From NCBI RefSeq assembly GCF_020382885.2, contig NC_058504.1:14395019-14459018 (forward strand): a DNA stretch of 64,000 nt, written 5' to 3'. The notes under the pieces were generated by a model. It was given only the letters and a program-made list of their open reading frames with translations. It was not told the origin of the DNA and made no database searches. Shown in pieces: positions 52,017 to 63,369 of the stretch. Source of the DNA: Scatophagus argus. Its lineage: Eukaryota > Chordata > Actinopteri > Scatophagidae. A program made the position numbers and the translations under genes. Within the stretch, counting starts at the first letter, position 1; each line of letters starts with the position of its first letter.

Positions 52017-52330
52017 ATCACACTTTCGGCAGAGAGTCCAGAGACGGGATGCGCTTACCGATAGCCTCTCTTTAATCCAAGTCCTGTTCCCATGCGTTCA
52101 GATCCGTTTGTATGACAGCGAGAAGTGATTCTTTTCGCGACTGCCTCTGCCGTCTCAGCTTTCTTTTTTACCTCCAAAATGGCCGGTGCGCCGCTTTCAT
52201 TGTTCGGACGCTCTGAAGCGCGCCGCTGATTAGTCTGGATTGGATCCACCTGCTGAGGCGCGCTGTGGAGCGCGCGGCGCGCACTCAGCCACACCTACTG
52301 GCGTACAGCGGCAACAGCTACGATTGACTG
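52017..52330. other. CpG-rich patch outside the LTR
   Basis: GC-rich sequence (gaagcgcgccgctgattag, gaggcgcgctgtggagcgcg, cggcgcgcactcagcc) that stands out from the AT-rich surroundings. On the minus strand a 79-codon frame (52055-52294) ends beside a GGTAAGCGC donor-like site. It matches no protein I know. It may be an old CpG island, or the leader of another retroelement. Confidence 0.4.
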
Positions 52331-53195
52331 CAAGTTTTGGGGAAGTAGTTCCTGACTCTGAAGCAGCAAGTTCCTGAACAATGTCAATGACAGACAGATT
52401 GAAGATTGGTCAAAACAATTACAGCAGGGGCCCGAGATGCATTGACTATCAGCCTTCAGTGTGGGTCAACCCCCCAAAAAACTGGACCCTACATTGCCCA
52501 CAATGCAATTTTATAGCATGTTTCAGTGGACCGCTTGTCCTGGGAAATGCTGAATTCAATCAAACAACTCACACCCATTTTGTCACAATCGTTCCCAAGG
52601 TTAGTTACTCGGGCCTTGGAAAGCGCCTTTACCTATAAAAAGTAAGATAATAATTAATCTTGTGCAAAATCATCTCTAATCTAAGCTCCTCCTCTCTCCA
52701 TATAAAATGCATAAAATAGATACCAATTAGCATGTATATATTTATATACTGAACTATATTGCTAACTTCGGTTCCAGGGTGTCATTTTGTTTTTTAGATG
52801 TCCTAATCTAAAGCTGAAAAGATTTCTGTTTCAAAGATGTTGGTAACATACACCGATAAAATATATTTTATGTTCAGAGCATTTTACTAGACCATACATG
52901 CTCAAACCTGCAAAGTGCAAGAAAAACCTGACACTGACTGGAGGTGGGAAATACTTGGGATATTTGCCAAGTTACAACATTGTAGCATAAAAAAATGTCT
53001 TGGAAAAGTACGGTAATGGCTGACATATTTCTCACACGTGGGGCTGACGCATTGTGAGGTTTAAGTGAGAGAAAAGGAAGAGGAGGGTATGGGCTATGAT
53101 GGAAAAAGAACAGAAAGAGAGAATAGGCTGGAGGCCACTCCTCTTCTTATATTTGTCTTTAAAACTCCTCACTTCCTCTTTTCGCTTTCACCATC
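52331..53195 (+). other. 5' flank of fabp6
   Basis: Mostly AT-rich non-coding DNA. Close to the gene there is a purine-rich run (53,065-53,125) and a weak TATA-like cttatatttg at about 53145-53154, some 45 bases before the ATG. A promoter is expected here but no site is compelling. Confidence 0.4.
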
Positions 53196-53929
53196 ATGGC
53201 TTTCACTGGGAAATATGAGCTGGAGAGTCAAGACAACTACGAGGAGTTTCTGGATGCAATCGGTATACCGATTTTTACAGGCTATAAAAGGATAAGGGTG
53301 AATCATCATTCATTTAAACTTTATCAAATCTCACGTCACAGGGCTTCTCGGCGCAAAGACAGAACACAAAGTGGTAACAGAGGTGGTCCAGAATGGGAAT
53401 GACTTCACCTGGAAACAATCCATTCCCAACTGGACCTGGTGCAATACATTCACCGTTGGCCAGGAATGTGAGCTGGAGACAATGACAGGCTCCAAATTCA
53501 AGGTGAGTTAATTACAGGCACTGAAGAAAAGAAACTGGAACACTAAACAGCAAATCTACCACATATTCACAACTTGTCATGGAACTGTAGTGCCATCAAG
53601 CTTAATGGACATTTTTTGCTCTTGTGACCTGTAGGCTCCTGTCACTATGGAAGGAGGCAAGATTTCAGTACCCTTTCCTCAGTATCACTTCACAGCAGAG
53701 ATTGTTGAAGATAAGTTAGTAATGGTAAGAGAAGCAAGCGCTCTCCATGTGCTAAAACCATGATCCCGTAATACTTACTCACGGAGACAAACATTCTCAA
53801 AATATTTTCAAAAACAAAAATTTTTGTATTTTCATCCCAAATCATCTTGATCTTTTCCATGTCCTACAGATTTGCGTAACTCAAGGGGAGAAGGGTGTGA
53901 CTTTCAAAAGAGTTAGCAAAAGGATCTAA
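53196..53929 (+). CDS. fabp6: Gastrotropin / ileal bile-acid-binding protein (FABP6), 4 exons
   Basis: Cytosolic beta-barrel carrier; in the family it binds bile acids in enterocytes. Exons at 53196-53262, 53342-53502, 53635-53724 and 53870-53929 give 125 residues (family 126-131), with GT-AG sites, the phases of all FABP genes and introns of only 79-145 bp. It starts MAFTGKYELESQDNYEEFL, the FABP signature region. Exon 2 has VVTEVVQNGNDFTW and VGQECELETMTGSKFK, exon 3 has VTMEGGKISVPFPQYHFTAE, and the end is FKRVSKRI. The helix-turn-helix lid after residue 23 is about four residues short relative to the mammalian protein as I recall it. Some blocks (ELETMTG, KRxSKRI) also recall FABP1, but the location between adra1b and ccnjl supports fabp6. 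It faces a paralogue tail to tail. Confidence 0.9.
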
Positions 53930-54116
53930 TGCTGCGAGACTCAACATGCTCCAGTCGAAGAGAGGCTGCTGGAGATAAAACGGGCCATGAAAACGCTTGC
54001 TCCAGCACTGAAACAAGAGGAACAGAGTGACCATCTGTGGTGAGGGGCAAGTGGAACTATGTACCGAATTTACAAGGATGAAAACATTTGTCTGTAGCAC
54101 AGTCCATGCTTGATAC

Positions 54117-54122
54117 AATAAA
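54117..54122 (+). terminator. Poly(A) signal for fabp6 (+)
   Basis: AATAAA 188 bases after the stop codon, in the context tgatacaataaaaccac. Confidence 0.7.
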
Positions 54123-54589
54123 ACCACATAAATATAGACTGATGGGATTTTCTTTCGCTTGTTTCACATCATGATGATGTGCTGTCTCTCACATTCTTTT
54201 CATTCATCTTTTCTGTGTAGCATGTACACGCACTCACTGCAAACACAAATCATATCAGGAGAAATTAAACAGATATGTTTAAGGATAGCTTTTCCTCCTT
54301 GGCGTTAGAATTATTTTATGGTTACAGTGTGAATCTATATGTAGGAAACACTCAGAAGTGGCAGATGCGCGCAGCTAAAGGGGTGACGTCAAACTGAAGT
54401 CAGACTGGCATCTAAAGAGAAAGGAATTTCAAATATGACGATTTTTCACATCATAAGGTGGACCTCTAAATAAGCAAAAATATTTACACCCTGTTCTCAT
54501 TTTCTATTATCATTCTGTATTTATGAAAAAATAATTTTACATAAAGACACAAAGAGAGATATGAATGTTGAATTTTTTAAATACAACGA
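54123..54589. other. Spacer between convergent fabp6 genes
   Basis: About 470 bp of non-coding DNA between two convergent poly(A) signals. No repeat or ORF recognised. Confidence 0.6.
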
Positions 54590-54595
54590 TTTATT
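54590..54595 (-). terminator. Poly(A) signal for fabp6-like gene (-)
   Basis: TTTATT on the plus strand is AATAAA on the minus strand, 46 bases past the stop codon. Confidence 0.7.
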
Positions 54596-54640
54596 GTTGG
54601 ATCAAATGCAACTTTTTCAGGTCTCATTAAATGAAGCAGT

Positions 54641-55306
54641 TCATTCTGTCTTCTTGCTAACCATCTTGTTTGTAACAGCACCGATGGTATTGACCTAAAA
54701 AACACAGGAGATAAAGATAATTCAAAAAGCTGCTTTCTCTGTCACACACACACATGTTCATTTGTTACGTTTGTGCTCACCTCAAGAAGCTTGTCATCAA
54801 CTATCTCAGCAGTGTAAAGGTATTTGGGGAACTGGATCTTGAGTTTACCACCTTCCAAAGTGACAGTGGTCTAAAACAAGCAAAAAAATGTATTAGGAAA
54901 CTAGTGTGGAACAAAGACAGTCAGTATTTAGACATCTAGAATATGATGAAACAGAAGAAACAAACATATGAGGTAACCTTGAACTTCTCGCCATCAAGAG
55001 TTTCCAGTTCACTCTCCTTCCCGATGAGAAATGTGTTGTTCCAGGTCTTGTTCATCAAAAATTTGGTCAACCTGAAGCTATCATTCTGATAGATATCTGT
55101 TACTATTTCTTCATTGCTGTGGTCTTTGTCGTCTTTAATTTCTGCAGAGTAGATGAAACATGGTTTACATAGTCATCATATTTTAATCCAATACTTCTGA
55201 AATACATTTTTTTCATGTAAATAAGCACAGGTCTCCTACCAAGAGCCTTTAAGAAGTCCTCATAGTTCTCCTGGCTCTCCAGAACATATTTCCCTGTAAA
55301 AGCCAT
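54641..55306 (-). CDS. fabp6: FABP6-like protein, diverged paralogue, 4 exons
   Basis: Intracellular lipid/bile-acid-binding protein of the same family, 124 residues. Minus-strand exons: 55306-55240, 55141-54978, 54870-54781, 54694-54641; all introns GT-AG in standard FABP phases, 83-107 bp long. It starts [20 protein letters not shown], almost the same as the neighbour. Exon 2 then diverges strongly ([20 protein letters not shown] in the lid region, then [18 protein letters not shown]). Exon 3 has [20 protein letters not shown]. The end is [15 protein letters not shown], closer to the mammalian FABP6 end than the plus-strand copy. The lid is acidic and about two residues short. Intact frame, TATA box and poly(A) signal argue for a working gene. 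It probably arose by inverted duplication. Confidence 0.88.
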
Positions 55307-55372
55307 GATGAAACAAACACTCTGCTGACTGCTGCTGACAGTTGAACTAAACTAAATAAGTGACTGGGACCA

Positions 55373-55380
55373 CTTTATAT
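55373..55380 (-). promoter_or_regulatory. TATA box of the minus-strand fabp6-like gene
   Basis: ATATAAAG on the minus strand, about 67-74 bases upstream of the ATG. It predicts a transcript start near 55345 and a 5' UTR of about 40 bases. Confidence 0.7.
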
Positions 55381-55389
55381 GCTCTTTCT

Positions 55390-58221
55390 GTTGAGGACTT
55401 ATATCTGCTTTTGTCTAACCAAATGAAGTGAAATCTTTAAAGAAATCCGTCTCTAATTATTGGCCTACAGGAAGTATTTTTCCAGACATGCAAAAAGCAA
55501 ATTTATAGCAGGGCATTTTCCATTACGTTTAGATTTTCCCATGACTAAACTTTGAGCACATAAGTCACTGAACACAGTTCTGTGCTACCAGTATATGAGG
55601 AGCTATTTAACATTCTTGAACCACATAGGAAAAAGGCTGAACAAAAAGAAGGAAGTAACTGCACCCAGCCAAGAAATGATCCTGCATATAACCCCTTTGA
55701 AACTGTCATTTTTGCATTTCAGAGCTGCACCGTTTCTTCCTGTTACCAGTCTTTAGGTCTGTGCTAAGCTGTCTGTCTGTTACTTGTGCGGACATGAGAG
55801 TGGTATCTTCTCATATAACAGTATTTAACCAGCAAGAAAGCGATAGAGCATTCATTCGAGAAGTGCTTTCACAAGCTGAGGATCAGGGGCCAAATATGGA
55901 CACAGAGTTTATATAAGTTCCCCATTTGTAAACCACACAAGAGGGACCAGCAATAGCCTACGATGTTTTGAGATTCTAAAACGATTTTTGCTTCATTTCT
56001 GTCTTTCCTAGCATGCGATGATCAGGGAAGCAGAAACGTGTTGGCTGATGTCACTATGCTTTTGTCTTTTACCCTTAGATCAGCCTGTTTTTATTCAAAA
56101 TAAAATTGTTCAACTGTTATCTCCAACTTTTCCACTGATGATGTCCACTCGGAGGTTTTCAACAAAACTGAGCAAAATCATAAAAAAATACAAATAGCCA
56201 ACACATCGGTATTCCCTGAACTTCAGCTCTGTTAATCCAAAGGGAGGAACCACATCAGTCTGCCTGGTTTGCTGTGTACAAAGTATTGTGACATCTGGGG
56301 TGTTGAAGCTGAACTTCCTCTTCTATAAAAGCCTGCACACATACTGGAGCAGGTCGCCATTGAAGGACCAAATGCTGCAATGTAGGATGGGAAGACAAAT
56401 TCTCACAGCTACGTAATAAGCTTGACTGTCATGGTGCTGAAAGAAACCGCAGATGATCAGTGGCTGTCATTTGCTTCCAGTGACATGAAGGAGGTGTTGG
56501 TAGACTCATGATTTTCTGAGCCAATAGCTGCCGTCAATACTTGAATATGGTAAAAAGCCATATATTGAAAAGGTCAACTCAAATAAAAAGGTAGGGTATT
56601 ACATTACAACTAAATTATCACTGCTGATGCTCCACACAACACAGGTGTCACGACTCCAATGAAGTTAGCTCACAAACACTGGAGGATCTAAAACGGCTTG
56701 TGGTTCACATTCACACACAGATCATTCCACTTTCCACATAACACCAAAGCATATACTGGACACACTCTTGCATGAAAAAGCTATTGAGGTCTGGTCCCAG
56801 GATGATCAGAAGGAAGCTTCATTCAGACTTTGGAATAATATATTTTTAATAGGCATCTAGTTTTTATAATTAAGTTCATCATTGCTAGTGATTATGACAC
56901 ATTTGAATGTGTTCATTTTGCTTGTTTTCTTTCTTTTTTAAAATGTATTTAATCATTATTTAACTCCCAAGTCTGCAACCTGGTCTCATCATGATTTGTT
57001 ATTTTGTTCTGTTCCCATCTTTTTATTGCTTGTGTGTCTTGTTCTTTAAAATGCAAATAAAATAAATTAAACCAAATACCTGTCTGGAATGCCGGTCCTT
57101 TGTCAACATTATTAAGCAAACACAAACTGCTGTAGGCACAGCACCTGATCAGGGCTGGGCCTCGGCTCGGCCCAGCTGGTAGAAGACATTTTAATAGATA
57201 TTTGATTAATGCAAATTGTGCTTCTGGGGGTTCTGGTATTATGAAAATAATATCATGAATAGATCATTTCAATTGTTTTATATATGATTCATTTGTATTC
57301 ATGATACACTGTTTAAAAACTGTTTTTATGCTGTTGTGCCCTGCATCATCAAACTTCAGTACATGAAACTGGAGGAACATCTGTGCAAACTACTGCGATG
57401 CAAGAATTACTTCATACTTTAATACTTCAATAAATTCTTTTTTTTTTTTGAGAGCACGTCTGACAGGTGTTCAGTCAGCATTAATAAGTATCTATTGTGG
57501 TTATTCATGCACATTGAGGATTATATAATACTGTAAGGAGTCCATCATGTGTGAGGTCTAGTGACACAGTGGTTTCAGACCTCTTCAACATTTTTTTTTA
57601 AAAATTATTTTGCACATTTTCAGTGATTTGAAGCTGAAGATGCTAAATGGTACGATGGAGAAAGCATCTTTTACTCCGTATTTTTCTTCTATAATTGAAG
57701 TTTTGGTTCAAACCTGCACATGTAGAGGTCAGGTTTTCCCAACACTTCAAGCAAGAGCAGACACCATCACACAACACTGTACAGTTTGGTAGTTTGGAAA
57801 CAAATCATTCCTGCTTCTCTCAGACCAACAAGACTCAATGTAGAAACAATTTGCTGCTGTCATTGTGCAGCTGTTCATACTGAAATGAAGTCTCCCAAAC
57901 AGCTGTATTCACAAACGCTGTGGGTCTCTTCCATACGTCTGAGCATTTTGCTTCTTGAGTAGAACCTCGGAAAACTGCATTTTCCATTGTCACCACTAAG
58001 AGGCGCTCTCATACCTCAATAAAACACCAGAGGGGCTCTGCAGCTCAAGGAAACCCATATGAATCCATTCCAGTTCATTAAACGAATGGGTTTCTGTTTC
58101 TGCAAAAGTTATATAACATGTTACCAAATAAATATTCACATCTGTACCAACAATAATCACTTATTCCTTTGCTCTCATAGAATTTAGGATGCAAATCTTG
58201 AACTTGTTACAATGTGAACAA
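55390..58221. other. Intergenic, no supported gene
   Basis: AT-rich. Near 56,318-56,345 a CTATAAAAG box lies about 110 bases before an ATG opening a 26-codon frame, with no family recognised. AATAAA-rich DNA follows at 57,055-57,066, and poly-T lies at 57440-57450. No ttc1 or pwwp2a exon was seen, although these genes lie at this position in mammals. Confidence 0.45.
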
Positions 58222-58536
58222 TTTAATTTAAGTTACTTTATTAATCCCAAACTGGGAAATTACTTCTCTGCATTTAACCCATCACTGATTGAAACACACA
58301 CACACGCAACATGCAGTGAAACACACAGGAGCAGTGGGCTGCATCAAGTACCCGGGGAGCATATATTGGGGGTTAAATGCCTTGCTCAAGGGCACATCAG
58401 CCAGCTAATGGGGGGTGGGGACATTATCACTCCACCACCACACTCAAATGTTTCCTGCCCATCCAGTGGGGGAATCGAACCAGCGACCCTCCGATCACAA
58501 GCTGCTTCTCCAACCTCTAGGCCACGGCTGCCCCCA
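58222..58536 (-). mobile_element. tRNA-derived SINE, full-length
   Basis: On the minus strand it begins gggggcagccgtggcctaga. It has an A box TGGCCTAGAGG (plus 58514-58524) and a perfect B box GGTTCGATTCC (plus 58471-58481), the RNA polymerase III promoter of a tRNA-like head. A body with cttgagcaaggcatttaac-type sequence follows. The tail reads aatttcccagtttgggatta then ataaagtaactt, an L2-LINE-like 3' end that would let it borrow LINE reverse transcriptase. Confidence 0.85.
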
Positions 58537-58619
58537 GTTTGTCCCTTTTAGTGCTGTTGTACTGTGGTTTAATTAATTATACTAATAAAAAAAACTCCAA
58601 TAACTGATCTGTGTTCTAG

Positions 58620-58745
58620 GGAAAGAAGAAGAAGAAGAAAAATCAGCTTTATTGGCAGTATACATATTTTTACATACACACTGAATTTGTCTTCTGCATT
58701 TAACCCATCCACAGTTGAACACACATGCAACACCCACAAAGACAT
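58620..58745 (-). mobile_element. SINE 3' part, related body, (TTC)n tail
   Basis: The plus strand shows (gaa)n then aaatcagctttattggcagt and tctgcatttaacccatccac. On the minus strand this is the body and 3' tail of a SINE related to the one at 58222-58536, ending in ttc repeats. The tRNA head is missing. Confidence 0.7.
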
Positions 58746-60179
58746 TGTTCATTTAATGTCGGATTCTTAGTTCAATGCACTTGCACTGAGACACTCACAA
58801 CAAACACAAGTTGAGCAGCCCTCCCTGCACCCCCAACCGACCCTTTTCCAAATTCTTCCTCGAGGGCACATGAAAGGAACCCAGCAGCCTGCTTCTTTAG
58901 CCTCACATACAAAAGCTTACAGGAGGATGTGAGAATGATCCATTATCAAACTGACACCTCTGAGGACCCCCCGCCCCGCCTCCACCTCCCTTTACAGATG
59001 GGCCACTTAACACAAAAATTCCCCTCAATCTCCACATCAGTACACCTTTTTTTAACCAAATGTTGTCAAAAATATACAAGCATCGCCAGATACTGATTGC
59101 TCTTTCATCAGTATGCCAAGTTAATTACGTTTTGATGAGGCTTATGCATAGCTTTATTTTATTTATTTTTTTTAAGTCTGTTTCAATGCTAATTAAAATC
59201 AGTGAGCTGATATGATTGGGTATTTGCACACGGTTACACGTATATTTCATATTTCTGACTCTACCAAACAATTCCTTAGTTTCATAATAAAACACATACT
59301 CTGCTGTCCTTCATAACAGAGCTAAGGCTCAGGCATTTCCACAGTCCACTGTATTGTGTTCAGCACGGGCGGCAGATTTGCAAACATTTAACATTTGATA
59401 GGAGAATAATGTCTTATGTGTGAGAGAGAGGCAGCTCACTGAATGGAATTTTATACGTCAAAATACCATGAAACACAGAGCTGTGACTGAGCTGTGGAGG
59501 CGGAGTTAAGAAGCAGAAAAGAGACTGCACTTGTTTCTCAAATGCTAAATATCACAGTCCACAGTCAGAAAAGTCTGTTCATGGACATACTACTGTATTC
59601 CACCCATGGTTACAAATGTGGAAATATCAGATTAAATGATGTGTTTTTGATGTGCTACAGTCAGTGGTGGGAAAAGTATGTACATTCTTTATTTAAAGCA
59701 AATAAAAGCAGGAAAAACAAACTTCAAAATACTCCTGTACAATAAACGCTTTCAAACAGTCAAGTGTTATCAGAAAGACGTATTTAAGGGTGTGAAAAAA
59801 GTGGTCAAGAGTGGCCAACATTGGAAATAGCGGATTTTTATTATTTGTTTGGAAGCATTTTAATTTCATAGCTCTTGTAGGCAAAGCTCAGTTTAACAGC
59901 TATACGAACTGTTGGGTTGTTTGTAAGCTAAGAAATTTACATTTTATAAGCTCCCTGTGTATTTTGTATGTAAATCTGTGAAGCAACTACTGATTACAGC
60001 TATCAGATAACTGCAGAGGAAAATAAGTGATGAAAGGAGAACTAAACTGAAGCCAGTCCATTAGTACAACGCTGTTTAAATGAACCATGCGTTACACCGA
60101 CAGCACGTGATCACAGCTGGAGGATTGTGGGTAAAACCTGCTGGTCTTTATCACTGGAACTTCTGCACTGTCTTCACTC
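58746..60179. other. Intergenic, nothing recognised
   Basis: Non-coding, with a C-rich patch (accccccgccccgcctccac) at 58968-58990. ORFs here are short and anonymous. Confidence 0.45.
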
Positions 60180-60456
60180 TCCTCCACCGGACGGGCAGGA
60201 AAAATTTGGGTGTGGTGGAGTGATTAATGCGAAAAAATGCCCTTGAGCAAGGCACTTAACCCCCCAATATGCTCCCCGGGCGCTTAATGCTGCCCACTGC
60301 TCCTGTGTGTGTTTCACTGCATGTAATTTGCCGGGTGTTGCATGTGTGTGTTCAACTAAGGATGGGATAAATGCAGTAGTCAAATTCAGTATGTGTGTAT
60401 GTAAAAATATATATACTGTCAATAAAAGTTGATTCTTCTTCTTCTTCTTCTGAACA
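60180..60456 (+). mobile_element. SINE, 5'-truncated
   Basis: Body from gacgggcaggaaaaatttgg through gcccttgagcaaggcactta, atgctccccgggcgcttaat and gatgggataaatgcagta, ending tgtcaataaaagttgattct followed by (tct)n. Same body as 58222-58536 but without the tRNA head, and with the ttc-type tail of 58620-58745. Confidence 0.8.
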
Positions 60457-60544
60457 AACTGGAGCAATGCAGAAGTGGCAGAACAACATTTCCCTAAAGG
60501 CTACAGGCGCTTCCTGAGAAGAAACACACCCATCACAAATTCAG

Positions 60545-60562
60545 TTTATTTGCATGTTTATT
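60545..60562 (-). terminator. Tandem poly(A) signals, probably ccnjl
   Basis: Two TTTATT on the plus strand (60545-60550, 60557-60562) read as AATAAA on the minus strand. They are the first strong pair downstream of the repeat-free 3' region. Confidence 0.45.
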
Positions 60563-61402
60563 TTTCCATGGCACGTTAGGATAAAAGAAATCCCTTTTAT
60601 CGTTCAGTGTCAAATAAACCGAGACTACGAGTTTGGTACAAAATAATAATACAAAAATATAAACCGATAGGTCGTGGTGTCATTTCATTGCTATCATGCT
60701 ATCAAGTGTTGTGTGAGTGATGTCAGCACCTTTCACGGGAGGGAAAAATGCACGGCAAATCTATAAACCACTAAAGGACAAAAGCATTCAGTAATATCTA
60801 TTACTCGAAGGCGGTGGCTGCAATATGCAACATATTCATTGTGTCCACACTGCCCTCTGGAGGAGATCAACCTAGTCAAATCACACAATTATCAAAAATA
60901 ACTTACAAAAGATGAACCAGTGGTGTACACGAGACAGTGATGGCTGTGTTCAGTTTAAACAGAAAAACAACATATTGCACCTTTGACACCTCAGTGAGAA
61001 GTTGCTCATGAATTATGAGGAAAAGAGCAAGTCCAACACTTGCAGTTGAACAAGAACAACAACAACAACAAAAAATCTAGCTCACACCAACAGCATTGAT
61101 CGGGAGAATCACAAAAAACTTAAACTAAAATACACTGAAAGGGAATGTAAAAAATATAACAAAGCTGTACACAAAGTTAAAACAACAGGCATAGTATCAC
61201 TGAGAAGCACATCGTCAAGTCCTTTTCAGTGGCGGGAAAACAAAGAAAGATTTGGTGATTGGTGACTATAATAGTCTGAGCGTTTCAGTTCGAGTCTCAG
61301 TTTCAGAAGGCTTCGTGTAGTGTTATATGTGAAATGCACACATCTGAATGCCAAATTTTAAGTTTGGAGCTCAAAGTGAGATGTCCACTGTATGCGGGAA
61401 CA

Positions 61403-61432
61403 GTTGTGATTTCTCAGTTGAGAAATCACAAC
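61403..61432. repeat. Perfect hairpin, 14-bp arms, 2-nt loop
   Basis: Arms 61403-61416 and 61419-61432 (gttgtgatttctca and its reverse complement), with gt between. Confidence 0.9.
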
Positions 61433-63369
61433 CATTAGATCATAAAGATAAGCTCACTGAGCAGCCGTGATAGTTAAGTGGATGCGCAGAAAAGTGAACT
61501 TATTGTTATCTATTAAACAAATATGCCCCAAATTCTCTTTGCAAATGTGAGAATTTGCAGCTTTTCTTTGTCCTAAATGCTTCGATCTGAACATCTTAGG
61601 TTTTCGACTGTTGATCACATCAAACACAGCATTTGAGCACATCACCTTGAACTGTGGGAAACAATACAAGTCAATTTTACAATTTTTTATTTAAACAAAA
61701 CAACAAGAAAGATTAATTCATAAAAAACATTATCACTAACATCACCGTGGTAACCAGCGGGCAACCCTTGTGACCGACATTAGGAATCTGGATGTGTTTA
61801 TACTCAAACAGGAAGTGGAAGATTGGGCATTGCAGCTTTAGAAATCTGGGAAGCAATTACTGTCGGTTGACTGGCTACAGATGTTTGTGTGCAAAACCAG
61901 TGACCACGAGGCTGTCGCACTGTGATGCAAACAGACCGTTTCATGCATTCAGTTACTAACTTGTAAGCCAGTGGCTCCAGTGATGAAGAAGGGGGGAATA
62001 TTCCAATCTCAGCAGATACTGCATTAGCATCCACTTTAAAGCATAATAGCATAGAATAATGGAAAGGCTGCTTGTTTCAGCCTTGCAACCTGAGCCAAAT
62101 ACAGTTTCTATGAACAAATACAAATACAACTAGAATTGTGTTCCTAAGCCCGTATAAAAAGCTACACTACATCAAACAAAAATGAGATAAAAAAAAAAAA
62201 AACAAAACAATAAAGCGCAAGAAAAAAAAACAAGTCATAAATAAAAGCTATGGTATGTTTCAATGGCATCATCTTCAAGTAATCTTGTTCAAGTCCCTGA
62301 TATTTAGTGGTTCATGTAAACATTGAAGTCTTTAACACAGACACAGAACCAACAGTTCATAAAAAGGCAGCAGCAATTCAAATGTACAATACACAACCGA
62401 CATTGACGTCTCCTTCACCACGCTGGTCCAGTCACATCAGTTTGTGTTAAATTCTTTGAGTGGTGCCATAGACACTGAAATTAAAACTTTTGTACGACAA
62501 AGCCTGCAGCAGGCGGAGGGCCACACTTTCAATCGCTCTGCCACAAGGCTCGACTTTGGAGGTGAAAACAAAAAAAACCCCAAAACTCAAGATGTGTTTG
62601 AGCTGCAGACTTCACCTGCTGTGCTCAAAACAATGAATTCTTCGTCCACTCTGAGGGCTTGCATGCCGAGGGGCCCTTCGGCTCCAACAGAGAAGGCAGG
62701 ATCAGTGGTTTGCTGACATTCAGGGGACACACCCGAAAATTTCGCCGACATACAACAGCCTCTGTTTTTCCTGCCAAGTCAGTGACAAGCATATGTTTTT
62801 CGCTTCTTCTATTGCTCTCAAAACGGTGGCTCAACAAATGAAACCAGTCCATTTGTTCTCCCTAAAATGCGTTCAATTTTTGGGATTAGAAATTTTAAAA
62901 AGTATGTCAAGCAGCAAGATATCCATAACACAGATACTTTGCGTTCTGTGCACTTCTAAAATTGGCTCAGCTATCACACAACTGAGATCAGGCACTGAAT
63001 GAGGTCGGTGTTAGATCACACTGCTGCTTTCATCTCATTCACAGTGATGACAGTCTCATAATAAACAGATTTATTTAAAAAAACAGTGGAGAATATGGTT
63101 ATAACGTTTTGCAATGCCTTGCTATTTCACATGAGCATTTGTCACGTCAGTGTGATGACTTCTACTGGGTCTGTCTTGCCTTTGGACCTCTGCTTGCGTT
63201 TGAGGTGTCTCCGTGAGAGAGACGGGGGAGCTGGACAAGCCGAAGGTATTGCGGAGCTGACGGAGAGAGAGAGGAGGTCTGTACAAGGATATTTCGGGGT
63301 TGGGACTTGGCACGGAAGTATAGCTGTGCACTCCCGCAGGGGTTTTTGTTCCCTCTCCGTCTCCTGGCG

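Larger units (their letters stand above)
60545..63369 (-). other. Probable 3' UTR of ccnjl
   Basis: Between the ccnjl stop (63370) and two minus-strand AATAAA signals (60562-60557 and 60550-60545) there is no other gene and no clear transposon. Several A/T-rich runs are present, and a 14-bp-arm perfect hairpin lies at 61403-61432. A 2.8 kb 3' UTR is plausible for this family, but the extent is inferred from the signals alone. Confidence 0.5.

Noticed and set aside
53196..53929. Calling the plus-strand FABP gene fabp1
   Set aside because: ELETMTG and KRVSKRI recall FABP1, but the gene neighbours (adra1b, ccnjl) and the paralogue next door fit fabp6; a tree would settle it.
58189..60467. ORFs of 97-120 codons at 58189-58551 (+) and 60174-60467 (-)
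   Set aside because: They are translations of SINE copies on the antisense strand.
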